Shown piece after piece: positions 31,774 through 40,720 of a stretch of 64,000 nt of DNA. The translations under genes were made by a program, and so were the position numbers. Location: contig NZ_CP028158.1 in assembly GCF_003030345.1 (NCBI RefSeq), positions 6,138,001 to 6,202,000 on the forward strand. The letters run 5' to 3'. Position 1 is the first letter of the stretch. Each line of letters begins with the position of its first letter. Under the pieces are notes generated by a model. That model did no database searches. It was not told the DNA's origin and saw nothing but the letters and a program-made list of their open reading frames with translations. The DNA comes from Plantactinospora sp. BC1 (GTDB lineage: Bacteria; Actinomycetota; Actinomycetes; Mycobacteriales; Micromonosporaceae).

Positions 31774-32528
31774 CCGGCCGGCACCTCCCGGGCGGGCTCG
31801 GGATGTGACCCGGCCACGCCGACGCCGAGCAGGGATCTGGTCAACTCCGCCTCCCGCAGCAGTTCGGCGGCGGCGCCGGACCAGGCGACCCGGCCGGCGG
31901 CGAGCACCACCGCGTCGCTGGCCAGCCGGCGTACCACCGCGAGGTTCTGTTCGACCAGCAGTACCGGCACGGCGACGGCGACCCGCTCCAGCACCTCGGC
32001 CACCTCGGTGACCACCTTCGGCGCCAGCCCCTTGGTCGGCTCGTCGACCAGCAGCAGCCGGTTGTCGTTGAGCAGCACCCGGCCGATCGCCAGCATCTGC
32101 TGCTGACCGCCGGAGAGCGAGCCGGCCCGCTGCCGCCCGCGCCGCTTCAGCTCCGGAAACAACTCGAAGACCCGGTCGTACGCCGGGGTGCCGCCACGCC
32201 GCTCGGCGAGCCGCAGGTTCTCGGTGACGGTGAGGCCGGCGAAGACGCACCGGTCCTCGGGTACGTAGCCGAGACCGTCCCGGACCAGCCGGTGGGTCGG
32301 CTCGCCGGCCAGCGACCGGTCGCCGATGCGCACCGTGCCGCGTACCTCGCCGCCGCGCGGGGTCAGCCCGAGGATCGCCCGCAGGGTGGTGGTCTTACCG
32401 ACCCCGTTGCGGCCGAGCAGCACCGTCACCCCGCTCGGTGCCACGGCGAAGGAGACGCCCTGCAGGATGTGCAGCCCGGCGATCCGTACCGACAGGTCTG
32501 CGACGGTCAGGATGGGACTCTCAGTCAC
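31770..32528 (-). CDS. livF: ABC importer ATP-binding protein LivF
   Basis: A 252-residue ATPase: Walker A GRNGVGKT at 39-46, signature SLSGGQQQML, Walker B LLLVDEPTKGLAP and switch region LLVEQN. The KGLAP and VPEDR segments are typical of LivF. Start GTG overlaps LivG by 4 bp. It has a longer C-terminal tail (about 20 residues) than E. coli LivF. Confidence 0.94.
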   Translation of the reverse strand: MTESPILTVADLSVRIAGLHILQGVSFAVAPSGVTVLLGRNGVGKTTTLRAILGLTPRGGEVRGTVRIGDRSLAGEPTHRLVRDGLGYVPEDRCVFAGLTVTENLRLAERRGGTPAYDRVFELFPELKRRGRQRAGSLSGGQQQMLAIGRVLLNDNRLLLVDEPTKGLAPKVVTEVAEVLERVAVAVPVLLVEQNLAVVRRLASDAVVLAAGRVAWSGAAAELLREAELTRSLLGVGVAGSHPEPAREVPAG

Positions 32529-33268
32529 AACGACTCACCTAGGTACGCCTCCTGCACCACCGGGTTGGCCATCACGGTCGCCGGGACGTCGCAGGCGAGC
32601 AGCGCGCCGTGGTGCATCACCGCGATCCGGTCGGCGAGCCCGAGGATCACGTCCATGTGGTGTTCCACCATGAGTACGGCCCGGCCACTGTCGCCGGTCA
32701 ACGACCGGATCACCGCGACCAGCTCCGGTACGTCCTCGGCGCTCACCCCGGCCATCGGCTCGTCGAGCAGCATCACCCTCGGCTCGCCGGCCAGCAGCAG
32801 CGCGATCTCCAGTTTCCGCTTCTCGCCGTGTGCGAGGGTGCCGGCCAGCGCGTCGGCCCGGTGTGCCAGGCCGACCCGGTCCAGTGCCGCGTCGGCGGCG
32901 GCGACCACCTCCCGGTCGGCCGCCGCCCGCCGCCACAGCCGCATCGAGCCACCCCGGTGCGCCTGTACGGCCAGCCGCACGTTCTCCCGCACGCTCAGCG
33001 AGCCGAAGACCGAGGACGCCTGGAACGTCCGGCCCAGCCCCAGCCGGGCCCGCTTGTGCGGCGGCAGTGCGCTGATCTCCGTACCGTCCAGCAGCACCTG
33101 GCCGGCGGTGGGCCGGCGCAGGCCGGAGACCAGGTTGAACAGCGAGGTCTTGCCGGCGCCGTTCGGACCGATCACCCCGAGGAACTCCCCGGGGGCCAGC
33201 TCCAGGTCGACGCCGTCGACGATGGCGACCTCGCCGATCCGCCAGGTCAGGTCGCGGGTGGCGAGCAC
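32525..33268 (-). CDS. livG: ABC importer ATP-binding protein LivG
   Basis: A 247-residue ATPase: Walker A GPNGAGKT at 34-41, RTFQASSVFGSLSVREN, a degenerate signature LAHGEKRKLEIA as usual in LivG, and MLLDEPMAGVS. The switch histidine is in MVEHHMDV. Start GTG lies three bases after the substrate-binding protein stop. Partner of LivF. Confidence 0.94.
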   Translation of the reverse strand: MLATRDLTWRIGEVAIVDGVDLELAPGEFLGVIGPNGAGKTSLFNLVSGLRRPTAGQVLLDGTEISALPPHKRARLGLGRTFQASSVFGSLSVRENVRLAVQAHRGGSMRLWRRAAADREVVAAADAALDRVGLAHRADALAGTLAHGEKRKLEIALLLAGEPRVMLLDEPMAGVSAEDVPELVAVIRSLTGDSGRAVLMVEHHMDVILGLADRIAVMHHGALLACDVPATVMANPVVQEAYLGESL

Positions 33269-33271
33269 ACC

Positions 33272-34477
33272 TCAGCCCTTCATCGCCACGGCCGGCGGCG
33301 CCGTCTCGTCCGGGGTGAGCACCTTCTGCGACTCCGCCTTCATCGCGTCGCCGGTGCCGCTCAGCCTGGCCTGGAACATCGGCTGGAGCAGCGCGTGGTC
33401 CTCGGCCCGGACCGTCATCTTGCCCTTGACCCCGTCGAAGCTCCAGCCCTCCAGGCCGGTGACCATCTTGTCGACGTCGTCGCCGCCCTCCTGCACCGCG
33501 CGGACGATCATCTGGGCGGCGGTGAAGCCGTCCGGGTGGAAGAGGTCCAGCACCCCGCCGGGTACGGCCTGCTTGGCCGCCTGCGCGGCCGGGTTGTCGG
33601 CGGCGCCGTCGAAGAAGTGCGACAGGAAGGAGATCTTGGTGCCGGCCGCCCCGAAGGTCGGCCAGGAGGCCCGGATGTCCAGCCCGGTGACCACGGTGGT
33701 GGCGCCGAGTACGCCCTGCTGGTCGAGGGTCTGCCACATCGCCGGGGCGGTGGTGCCGGCCCAGGCGACGAAGAGCAGGTCCGGCTTGGCCGCCGTCAAC
33801 TGGCTGGCGAACGGGGTGAAGTCGGTGGCGCTGGCCGGGGCGAGCACGCTGCTCACGGTGGCACCGGCGCCGCCGATGACCGCCTTGACCGCCGCCTCGT
33901 TGCTCTTGCCGAACGCGCTGTCCTGGGCGAAGACCACGACCTTCTTGCCGGCCGCGTTGCCGATGAAGGACTTCGCGGTCTGCACGTCCTGGTACGACTG
34001 CCGCCCGGACCGGAAGGTGTACCTGTTGACCCCGGTCGCGCCGTCGGTGGCGGCCGGCCCGGAGATGAAGAGCACCTTGTTCTGCGCGGCGATCGGCGCG
34101 ACCTGGAGCGCGACGCCGGAGGCGGTCGAGCCGGCGAGGATCCTGTGACCCTTGCCGATCAGGTCCTTCGCCGCCGAGACCGCCTTGGCGGGGTCGCCCG
34201 CGTCGTCGACCTCGGTCACCTCGACCGTACGGTCACCGATCTTGTTGGTGCCGTCGGTGGCGTACGCCAGTCCGGCCCGGAACCCTTCGATGTACTGCTT
34301 GCCGTAGCTGGCCAACGCGCCCGACTGGGAGTACACCAGGCCGACCTTGACCGGTGCGGCGCTGTCGCCACCGCCGCTCGCGGTCTCCTGCGGGCTGCCA
34401 CAGGCCGTCGTGGCGAGCGCCCCTACCAGCAGCGTGGCGGCGGTGACCAGTACCCGCCGCGTCGTCCGGACCGTCAT
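33272..34477 (-). CDS. Liv-type substrate-binding lipoprotein
   Basis: A 401-residue lipoprotein with a signal ending in LATTAC (Cys26) and a Peripla_BP_6 fold: KVGLVYSQSGALASYGKQYIEGFRAGL, ILAGSTASGVALQVAPIAAQ, LFISGPAATDG and FAQDSAFGKSNEAAVKAV. It captures the ligand outside and delivers it to LivHM. Of two adjacent ATGs, 34477 is better spaced from GGAG. First gene of the operon; its promoter contains the palindrome at 34532-34541. The ligand pocket residues do not let me name the substrate, so no gene symbol is given. Confidence 0.9.
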   Translation of the reverse strand: MTVRTTRRVLVTAATLLVGALATTACGSPQETASGGGDSAAPVKVGLVYSQSGALASYGKQYIEGFRAGLAYATDGTNKIGDRTVEVTEVDDAGDPAKAVSAAKDLIGKGHRILAGSTASGVALQVAPIAAQNKVLFISGPAATDGATGVNRYTFRSGRQSYQDVQTAKSFIGNAAGKKVVVFAQDSAFGKSNEAAVKAVIGGAGATVSSVLAPASATDFTPFASQLTAAKPDLLFVAWAGTTAPAMWQTLDQQGVLGATTVVTGLDIRASWPTFGAAGTKISFLSHFFDGAADNPAAQAAKQAVPGGVLDLFHPDGFTAAQMIVRAVQEGGDDVDKMVTGLEGWSFDGVKGKMTVRAEDHALLQPMFQARLSGTGDAMKAESQKVLTPDETAPPAVAMKG

Positions 34478-34522
34478 CATCGCTCCACGTGGGGGTGAAG
34501 GTGGGAGAAGCATCGTCGGCCC

Positions 34523-34541
34523 ACGGTAGAAGTGACGTCAC
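34523..34541 (-). promoter_or_regulatory. Liv operon promoter with palindromic operator
   Basis: On the minus strand a TACCGT box (34528-34523) fits the actinobacterial -10 element about 45 bp before the start codon. Three bases upstream is the perfect palindrome GTGACGTCAC (34532-34541), inside the -35/-10 spacer, where a repressor would block polymerase. Confidence 0.5.
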
Positions 34542-34622
34542 GCACGTGCTATGTGGCTGCAACCCACAAGTAACCGGCAGGGGATGGCCCGCGCAGCCAG
34601 GCCACCGGGTGGATCGGCTGGG

Positions 34623-36341
34623 TCAGTGCTTCGGGCCCTTGCCCTTCGGCGGCTTGCCCGGGCCCTTGCCCTTCGAGCCGGCGCGTTCCGGCCCGGCGCC
34701 GGAGGACTCCGCACCCTTCGAGCCGGTGTTCTTCGCACCGGCGCCGGGTCCGGGCTGACCGGCTGACCGATCCGGCGGGGGCGGGGTCGCCGGTGCCACC
34801 GCGCCGACCGCCCCGCCGGCCGCCGCACCGCCGGTCTCGCCCGGCACGGTGGAGACCCGGGCCGCACAGGCGGTCTCGCCGAGCCGGAACTCGACGGGCA
34901 GCGGGTTGCTGCCGGCGTGGCTGCCCACCAGCCCGAACCGGGTCGCGCCACCGGCCGGCAGGGTCGTCTCGGGGCCGGACGCGGGCCGGAGCAGCACCTC
35001 CCGGCCCTGCTGTCGGGACTCCGGCGACGGGTGCCGGGTGAGCACCTGCTCGGCCGGGAAGGCGAAGCGCAGCGTCCAGTCCCGGACCGCCGTGACGCCG
35101 AGGTTGGTGACCGTGACCTCGGCCTGGAACGACCGGCCGGTGTCCACGCGCAGCACGTAGTCGACCCGGCACGGTGCGGTGCCGCCCATCGCCAGGTTCG
35201 TCGCCCCGCCGGCCGGTTCCGAGCCGTTGGCGGCGCCCGCCCAGACCGCCCCGCTCACCGCGAGCAGGCCGACCCCGACCGCCGCGACCCGGACCCGGTT
35301 ACCGCGCCGGGCCGACGGCCGGCGCAGCCGGACCGGCAGCGGCAGCGGGTCGGTCGCCGACCGGGGCAGCATCGCGGTGTCGGAGTGCGCCGGCGCGACC
35401 TGCTGGCGCTCGGCCGGCGCCGGTTCGTCCCGCTCGGCCCGCCGGGACGGCGTGGCCGGGGTCGGACCGACGGTCACCGGCAGCACCACCCCGGCCGCCC
35501 GGGCCAGGGTACGGGCCAGCTCGGCGCTCTCCGGCCGCTCCTCCGGCACCTTCACCAGGCAGCGCGCGACGAGTTCCGCCACCTCGGCCGGCAGCCCCGG
35601 TACCGGTGGCATCGGCGCCGGCTCGGCGTAGAGGTGCGCCCGCAGCGTCTGGGTACGGGTCGACGCCCGCCACGGCATCCGGCCGGTCAGCGTCCGGTAG
35701 AGCAGCAGGCCGAGCGCGTACACGTCGGTGGCCGGACAGACCTCGCCCAGGTTGAGCCGCTCCGGAGCCACGTACGCGGGCGTGCCGTAGAGCCCGCCGT
35801 CGCCGTCGCCGTCCCGCTCGCCGACCAGCGCGGAGATTCCGAAGTCGACGACCTTGGCGCCCATCGCGGTGAGCATGACGTTGCCCGGGGTGATGTCGCG
35901 GTGCACCACTCCCCGGGCGTGCGCGGTGGCCAGCGCGGCCGCCACCTGGACGCCGAGCACGACCGCGTCCCACCAGGGCATCGTGCCCTCGCGGTCGAGC
36001 CAGTTCGCCAGCGTCTCGCCGTCGACCAGCTCCATCACCACGTACGGCACGGTCCGGCCGTACCGCACCGACTCGCCGTAGTCGTAGACCCCGGTGATGT
36101 GCGGGTGGCAGAGCCGGGCCGCGGCCCGGGCCTCGGTGCGGAGCCGGTGCCGGAAGGACCGGTCGGTGGCGAGTCTCGGGGCGAGCATCTTCACCGCCAC
36201 CGGTCGGCCCAGCACCTCGTCGTGGCCCCGCCAGACCACCGACATGCCGCCCTCGCCGAGCTCCTCGATCAGCCGGTAGCGGTCACCGACCAGTTCCGTG
36301 CCGTACCGCTGCGACCCGCCCCACCTGCCCCACCCGGTCAT
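34623..36341 (-). CDS. Transmembrane Ser/Thr protein kinase with extracellular CBM2-like domain
   Basis: A 572-residue kinase of the PknB type. Kinase domain about 22-285: glycine loop GEGGMS, K51 (AVKM), HRD at 147-149, DFG at 166-168, APE. The catalytic loop reads HRDITPGN, with Thr151 in place of the usual Lys. A Pro-rich juxtamembrane stretch and one span (about 350-370) follow. The outside part at 390-492 matches carbohydrate-binding module family 2: bounding cysteines C391 and C492, FQAEVTVTNLGVTAVRDWTLRF and TRFGLVGSHAGSNPLPVEFRL. The tail is Gly/Lys/Pro-rich. It could sense cellulose, chitin or cell wall glycans; most PknB-type sensors use PASTA repeats instead. Confidence 0.88.
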   Translation of the reverse strand: MTGWGRWGGSQRYGTELVGDRYRLIEELGEGGMSVVWRGHDEVLGRPVAVKMLAPRLATDRSFRHRLRTEARAAARLCHPHITGVYDYGESVRYGRTVPYVVMELVDGETLANWLDREGTMPWWDAVVLGVQVAAALATAHARGVVHRDITPGNVMLTAMGAKVVDFGISALVGERDGDGDGGLYGTPAYVAPERLNLGEVCPATDVYALGLLLYRTLTGRMPWRASTRTQTLRAHLYAEPAPMPPVPGLPAEVAELVARCLVKVPEERPESAELARTLARAAGVVLPVTVGPTPATPSRRAERDEPAPAERQQVAPAHSDTAMLPRSATDPLPLPVRLRRPSARRGNRVRVAAVGVGLLAVSGAVWAGAANGSEPAGGATNLAMGGTAPCRVDYVLRVDTGRSFQAEVTVTNLGVTAVRDWTLRFAFPAEQVLTRHPSPESRQQGREVLLRPASGPETTLPAGGATRFGLVGSHAGSNPLPVEFRLGETACAARVSTVPGETGGAAAGGAVGAVAPATPPPPDRSAGQPGPGAGAKNTGSKGAESSGAGPERAGSKGKGPGKPPKGKGPKH

Positions 36342-36457
36342 GAGGATCTCTCTTGCCCGGACGGCGCCCGGCTACACCTACCGGAGGGGATTCGTCTCCG
36401 TCGGTGGTCGACCGGTCGCGCGGCGCGGCGCCGCCCAGCACCGGACTGAGCGGCGGG

Positions 36458-38038
36458 TCAGGCGGTGGCGAGGAGCTGGTCGACCGGGGCGTACTCGTCG
36501 GTCAGCACCATCGCGTCGTCGACGAACTCGTCGAGCGCGGGGCCGGAGAGCACGGTGACGGGTTCCTCCGCCGAGGTGATCAGGCGTTCCCGTACCTGCT
36601 GCACCGGCAGCGGCCGGTCGGAGGCGAGGATCACGAAGTTCGCGCCCTGCGAACCGGCCAGCGCGGCCGGCGGTGCGACCAGCGCGATGTGTGGGAACTC
36701 GGCCGCCACGGTGGCGACCTCGGCCCGGATGAAGCGCAGCGGCGGGTGGTCGATCACGTTCTGCGCGTAGATGCCGCCGGGGCGGACCACCCGGCGGACC
36801 TCGGCGGCCATCTCCCGGGTGGCCAGGTGCCAGGGCACCACCAGGTGCCCGAACGCGTCCCCGACCACCAGGTCGGCGCTCTGTCCGGCCCGCTCCCCGA
36901 TCAGCATCCGGGCGTCGCCGACCCGGGCCGACAGCTCCGGGCCGATCCGCACGTCCAGCTCGCGGCGGCCCAGCTCGACCAGCTCGCCGTCGATCTCGTA
37001 GACCTCGTTGCGGGTGCCGGGCCGGGTCGCGGTCAGGTAGCGCGGCATGGTGAAGCCGCCACCCCCGAGGTGTACGGCCTGAAGCGGTGCCCGGGCCGGT
37101 GCCATCACGTCGGCGACCGCCCCGATCCACTTGGTGTACTCGAACTCCAGGTGCCCCGGATCGGCGAGGTCCACATAGGAGTGCCAGGCCGAGTTGAGCA
37201 CCAGCAGCCGGCCGGTGGAGTTCTCCGGGTCCGGCTCGACCGAGGCGCAGTGGTACGCCGTCTCCACGTCGCACGGGGTCGGCGCGACGGCGGTGAGCGA
37301 GGCGCCGGCCAGGCCGAGCACGGCCGCGGCGGCGGTGAGCCGGGACGGCTTCGGCAGCGTGTCACGGAGCTGCCGGCGCAGGTAGCCGGCGAGCACCAGC
37401 CCGGTCACCCCGAGCAGGACCGCCAGGCTGATGATGATCACGGTACTCGGCAGGGCGGCGACCAGCACGAAGCCGGTACCCAGCGTCGCGGTGATCGCGC
37501 CGAGCGTGCCGATGCTGGAGAGCCGCCCGACCACCTGCCCGGTCTGCCGCAGGTCGCCGAGTTGCAGCTTCACCACCAGCGGGGTGATCGAGGCGAGCAG
37601 GGCCGCCGGCAGAAAGATCGCCAACGCGGTGAGCAGCAGGATGCCGACGGCGGCACCGCCGCGCAGCACCTCGCCGGCGTACCGGACGATCGGCAGGGTC
37701 AGCGCGGTGCAGATTCCGGCGAGGATCAGGGCCGGGGCGAGCAGCCGGCGCGGGTCCCGGCGGTCGGCGAGCCACCCGCCGACCCAGGCGCCGTACGCGA
37801 TCGCGGCCAGCGCCACCCCGATCACCGAACTGGTGACCTGGAGGGTGACCCCGACGTACGGGCCGACGAGCCGCAGCGACGCCGTCTCCAGGACGAGTAC
37901 GGCACCGCTGGAGACGAAGACCAGGGTGGCCGCCAGGCCCGTCGGCAGGGCCCGGGCCGGTGATCCGGGTGGCTCGTCGGCGACGGTGGTGGCCGCCACC
38001 TCAGGTGGTGAAGAGTCCATCGCAGCGATGGTACGCAT
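36458..38038 (-). CDS. Membrane protein with spermidine-synthase-like domain
   Basis: A 526-residue protein: about seven membrane spans in the first 270 residues, then a cytoplasmic SAM/aminopropyl-transferase-type domain: VHLGGGGFTMPRYL (ligand-binding), EVYEIDGELVELGRREL, ARMLIGERAGQSADLVVGDAFG. This is the fused MFS/spermidine-synthase family. Typical polyamine-binding acids are only partly kept, so the true reaction is open. Start at ATG 38038; an alternative ATG at 38020 lacks a clear SD. It is downstream of the secreted coiled-coil gene by 18 bp, so the two may be one transcript. Confidence 0.85.
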   Translation of the reverse strand: MRTIAAMDSSPPEVAATTVADEPPGSPARALPTGLAATLVFVSSGAVLVLETASLRLVGPYVGVTLQVTSSVIGVALAAIAYGAWVGGWLADRRDPRRLLAPALILAGICTALTLPIVRYAGEVLRGGAAVGILLLTALAIFLPAALLASITPLVVKLQLGDLRQTGQVVGRLSSIGTLGAITATLGTGFVLVAALPSTVIIISLAVLLGVTGLVLAGYLRRQLRDTLPKPSRLTAAAAVLGLAGASLTAVAPTPCDVETAYHCASVEPDPENSTGRLLVLNSAWHSYVDLADPGHLEFEYTKWIGAVADVMAPARAPLQAVHLGGGGFTMPRYLTATRPGTRNEVYEIDGELVELGRRELDVRIGPELSARVGDARMLIGERAGQSADLVVGDAFGHLVVPWHLATREMAAEVRRVVRPGGIYAQNVIDHPPLRFIRAEVATVAAEFPHIALVAPPAALAGSQGANFVILASDRPLPVQQVRERLITSAEEPVTVLSGPALDEFVDDAMVLTDEYAPVDQLLATA

Positions 38039-38056
38039 CCCACCGGCGGCTCCGGG

Positions 38057-39100
38057 CTACAACATCGACAGATGAACGTGGTTCGTGTGGTCGGAGGCCG
38101 GATCACCGTTGCCGTTGTACGCCCGCCAGCCGTTGCCGGGCATCCAGATCTGCCTGTACCAGATCACGTAGAGCACGCCGAGCCGGTCGGCGTTCTTCAC
38201 GTAGAAGGCGGCGAGGTTGTTGCCGTAGGTGCGGTCGCCGCCGCTCGCGTCGACGTTCTCGAAGCCGCCGGGCGCGGCGGAGAAGTCGCAGGCGCGGCCC
38301 TTGGGGTGCTCACCGCCGCCGCCGCTGCGGTGGCAGGAGGCGTGCCGCTTGAAGTTGTTCGCCTTGGCCTGGTTGAGCGCGTGCAGGGTGCGCGGCGTGA
38401 TGCACCCGCTGGTGGTCGGGTCCTTGATGCTGCACGACTCCTTGGGCCAGGAGCCGTCGGAGTTGCGCGGGGCGGGCTTCGCCAGCGGCGAGTTGGCGCT
38501 GATCAGCCCGCCGGACTGGCCGCCGCCGACGGCGGCGAGGGCGCGCTCGGCGTCCTTCTTCTTCCGGGCGATGACCTCGACCTGCCGCTGCTGCTCGCGG
38601 ACCTCGGCGTCGATCGCGTTCTTCGCCCTGGTCGCCTGGTCGAGCGCGTCGGCCAGCTCGCGGAGCTTCCGGTCGTCGCGCTGGGCCAGCACTTCGAGCC
38701 CGGCGGCCCGCTCCACGAACGACTGCGGCGAGGCGCTGTTGAGCAGGGCCGAGATCGGGGTGAGCCGGCCCCGGCGGTACGTCTCGGCGGCGATCACCCC
38801 CACCTCCTGGGTGAGGGTGGTGATCCGGGCCTGGACCTGCTTGAGCTGCGTGCCGAGCTGGCTCTGCCGCTTCTTCGAGCTGTTCAGCTTGGCGGTCGCC
38901 TCGATGTGCCCCTTGGAGGCGGACTCCAGGGCGTCCCGGAGCTTCTTGGTGCCGCCCTCGTCGCCGGGCGAGCTGGGTGCGGCGGCCGCCGGGGCGGCGG
39001 CCGGGCCGACCAGGGCCGCGGGGGTGCCGACGAGGAGCGCGGCGGCGACGAGCAGCGCCGCGGATGGACGCCGCAGCCGGGCGATGGCCGTTGTGCGCAC
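38057..39100 (-). CDS. Secreted coiled-coil protein with a peptidase-like C-terminal domain
   Basis: A 347-residue exported protein starting at GTG 39100 with a signal peptide that ends in an alanine run (AAAPAAAA). About 45-215 is a long coiled coil with a break (RRGRLTPISALLNSASPQSF), the pattern of EnvC/RipA-type regulators. The C-terminal domain, 235-347, has HASCHRSGGGGEHPKGRACDF and a closing DHTNHVHLS, which resemble the zinc-binding His/Asp set of D-Ala-D-Ala carboxypeptidases (ARB_07466-like). Probably acts on peptidoglycan. The leader ahead of it is long and structured. Upstream frames up to 39358 are non-coding leader. Confidence 0.8.
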   Translation of the reverse strand: MRTTAIARLRRPSAALLVAAALLVGTPAALVGPAAAPAAAAPSSPGDEGGTKKLRDALESASKGHIEATAKLNSSKKRQSQLGTQLKQVQARITTLTQEVGVIAAETYRRGRLTPISALLNSASPQSFVERAAGLEVLAQRDDRKLRELADALDQATRAKNAIDAEVREQQRQVEVIARKKKDAERALAAVGGGQSGGLISANSPLAKPAPRNSDGSWPKESCSIKDPTTSGCITPRTLHALNQAKANNFKRHASCHRSGGGGEHPKGRACDFSAAPGGFENVDASGGDRTYGNNLAAFYVKNADRLGVLYVIWYRQIWMPGNGWRAYNGNGDPASDHTNHVHLSML

Positions 39101-39373
39101 GAAAGCCGTTCCTTTCGTAGGCCGCCGACCCCGAGGGGTCCACACTGACCAGTGAACCGTTCTCGACCTGCCCGTGTGCTCGGACGGACCGCACGGTCGG
39201 ACGCGGTCCGTGAGCGCCGCTCGGCTCAGGTGGGGAACGGTTCGTTCGGCGGCGGCCACCGCCGGCACCCTCGACGGTGCCACCTGGCGGAGACCGCCGG
39301 TCAGCCTACCGGAAGCCGGCCGCGCTGTCGGCCCACGGACGAGGCACCGCAATACCATAGAAAACGGATTATA
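39101..39373 (-). promoter_or_regulatory. Promoter and structured 5' leader of the coiled-coil gene
   Basis: The 39101-39424 gap carries no gene. On the minus strand a perfect TATAAT lies at 39373-39368, so a transcript beginning near 39361 has a leader of about 260 nt. It can form hairpins at 39184-39211 (9-bp stem), 39264-39281 (6 bp), 39127-39140 (GACCCC/GGGGTC) and a long-range AGGTGG/CCACCT pair (39228-39233 with 39280-39285). I did not find the conserved core of the c-di-AMP (ydaO) riboswitch, which often precedes such genes. RBS AAAGGAAC is near 39107-39114. Confidence 0.45.
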
Positions 39374-39424
39374 GCCGGCGAACGGATATTCCTGCCTGAA
39401 CCGCCGCCGGTCCCACCGCTCCGG

Positions 39425-40246
39425 TCAGGATTCGGCCAGCAGGGCGTGCTGCACGGTGTCCCAGATCGACTCGTTGGCGGCCACCAGCAGCCCGGTCCGC
39501 CCGTCGGCCGGGTCGTACGGGCTGCCGTCGAGCCGCCGTACCACCCCGCCGGCCGCCTCGACCAGCAGCGCTCCCGGGGCGTGGTCCCAGGGCAGCGTCC
39601 GCCAGAAGATCGCGAACTGCTGCCGATTGTCCACAATATCCGTATATTCCTGACCAGCACAGTGTTGTCCATGCAGCACCGCACCGATCCGGTCCGCCCC
39701 GGCGGCCACCCGGCCCTGGAGTTCCACCGGCAGGAACCGGGTCGCCACCACACCGCGCAACGACCTGGCCGGCAGCGGCTCGGCGGTGGTCCGCACCGGT
39801 TCCCCGTCCCGGTACGCCCCGTCCCCGGCCCGGGCCACCAGCAGGCGGTCCGCCATCGGGTCGAGGATCCAGGCCGCCTCGGTACGCCCGGCCCGCCGCC
39901 GCGCCACCATCACCGCGAACGGCTCCCGCCCGGCCGCGAAGTTGGCCGTACCGTCCAGGGGATCGACCAGCCACACCTCGGCCGGCCCGCTCAGCCGCTC
40001 CAACACCGCCGGATCGGCCGCCACCCCCTCCTCGCCGACCACCTCGGAGTCCGGCCGGAGCCGGCGCAGCTCGGCGCCGATGATCTCCTCGGCCCGGCGG
40101 TCGGCGACCGTCACGACCTCGCCGGGAGCCTTCTCCGAGACGTCGGCGTCGGCCAGGTGCCGGAACATCGGCAGGATGGCGTCGGCGGCGGCCCGCCGGA
40201 GCAGCGCACCGACCTCCTCCACCAGCCGCGAATCGGGGTCAGCCAC
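39425..40246 (-). CDS. Inositol monophosphatase family protein
   Basis: A 273-residue phosphatase with the metal sites of the family: VVGEEG (Glu-Glu), DPLDGTANF at about 94-102 and [15 protein letters not shown] near 215-230. It dephosphorylates inositol phosphate, histidinol phosphate or a related sugar phosphate. The GTG start at 40246 overlaps the response-regulator stop by 8 bp. One stretch ([15 protein letters not shown]) is coded by locally AT-rich DNA at 39630-39660. Last gene of the signalling operon. Confidence 0.9.
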   Translation of the reverse strand: MADPDSRLVEEVGALLRRAAADAILPMFRHLADADVSEKAPGEVVTVADRRAEEIIGAELRRLRPDSEVVGEEGVAADPAVLERLSGPAEVWLVDPLDGTANFAAGREPFAVMVARRRAGRTEAAWILDPMADRLLVARAGDGAYRDGEPVRTTAEPLPARSLRGVVATRFLPVELQGRVAAGADRIGAVLHGQHCAGQEYTDIVDNRQQFAIFWRTLPWDHAPGALLVEAAGGVVRRLDGSPYDPADGRTGLLVAANESIWDTVQHALLAES

Positions 40247-40691
40247 GCGGCGGAAGCTTCACGACGCTGACGAAGAACTCGTCGATCTGCCGCACCACCG
40301 AGATGAACCGCTCGAAGTCGACCGGCTTCGTCACGTACGCGTTCGCGTGCAGTTGGTAGCTGCGCAGGATGTCCTCGTCCGCCTGCGAGGTGGTCAGCAC
40401 CACCACCGGGATCCGGCAGAGCTGCTCGTCCCGCTTGATCTCGGCCAGCACCTCCCGGCCGTCCCGCCGCGGCAGGTTCAGGTCGAGCAGGATCAGGTCC
40501 GGGGGGACGGCGTCGGCGTACTCGCCCTCCTGACGCAGGTAGGCCAGCGCCGCCGCGCCGTCGGAGACCACGGTCAGCCGATTGCGCAGCTTGTGCTCGT
40601 CAAAAGCCTCCTGCGTCATCAGCACGTCGCCCGGGTCGTCCTCGACCAGCAGCACCTCGATCGGGCTCCTGCCGTCCGCCGGTGCCGTCAT
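40239..40691 (-). CDS. Single-domain response regulator (Rcp1 type)
   Basis: A 150-residue receiver domain without an output domain. Acidic pocket VEDDPGD at 16-22, phospho-acceptor D70 (LILLDLNLP), Thr in LTTSQ and Lys in TKPVD. The longer loop after the first helix (KLRNRLTVV) is typical of Rcp1-type partners of phytochrome-like kinases. Its kinase is most likely the neighbouring CHASE3 protein. Confidence 0.93.
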   Translation of the reverse strand: MTAPADGRSPIEVLLVEDDPGDVLMTQEAFDEHKLRNRLTVVSDGAAALAYLRQEGEYADAVPPDLILLDLNLPRRDGREVLAEIKRDEQLCRIPVVVLTTSQADEDILRSYQLHANAYVTKPVDFERFISVVRQIDEFFVSVVKLPPRG

Positions 40692-40720
40692 CGGCCCCTC
40701 CTCGTCGATCCGCTCATCCG

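Noticed and set aside
39101-39373. c-di-AMP (ydaO) riboswitch before the secreted coiled-coil gene
   Set aside because: Leader length and gene type fit, but the conserved core with the CAGCTAACCTCGTAGGCG-like element is not present on either strand.
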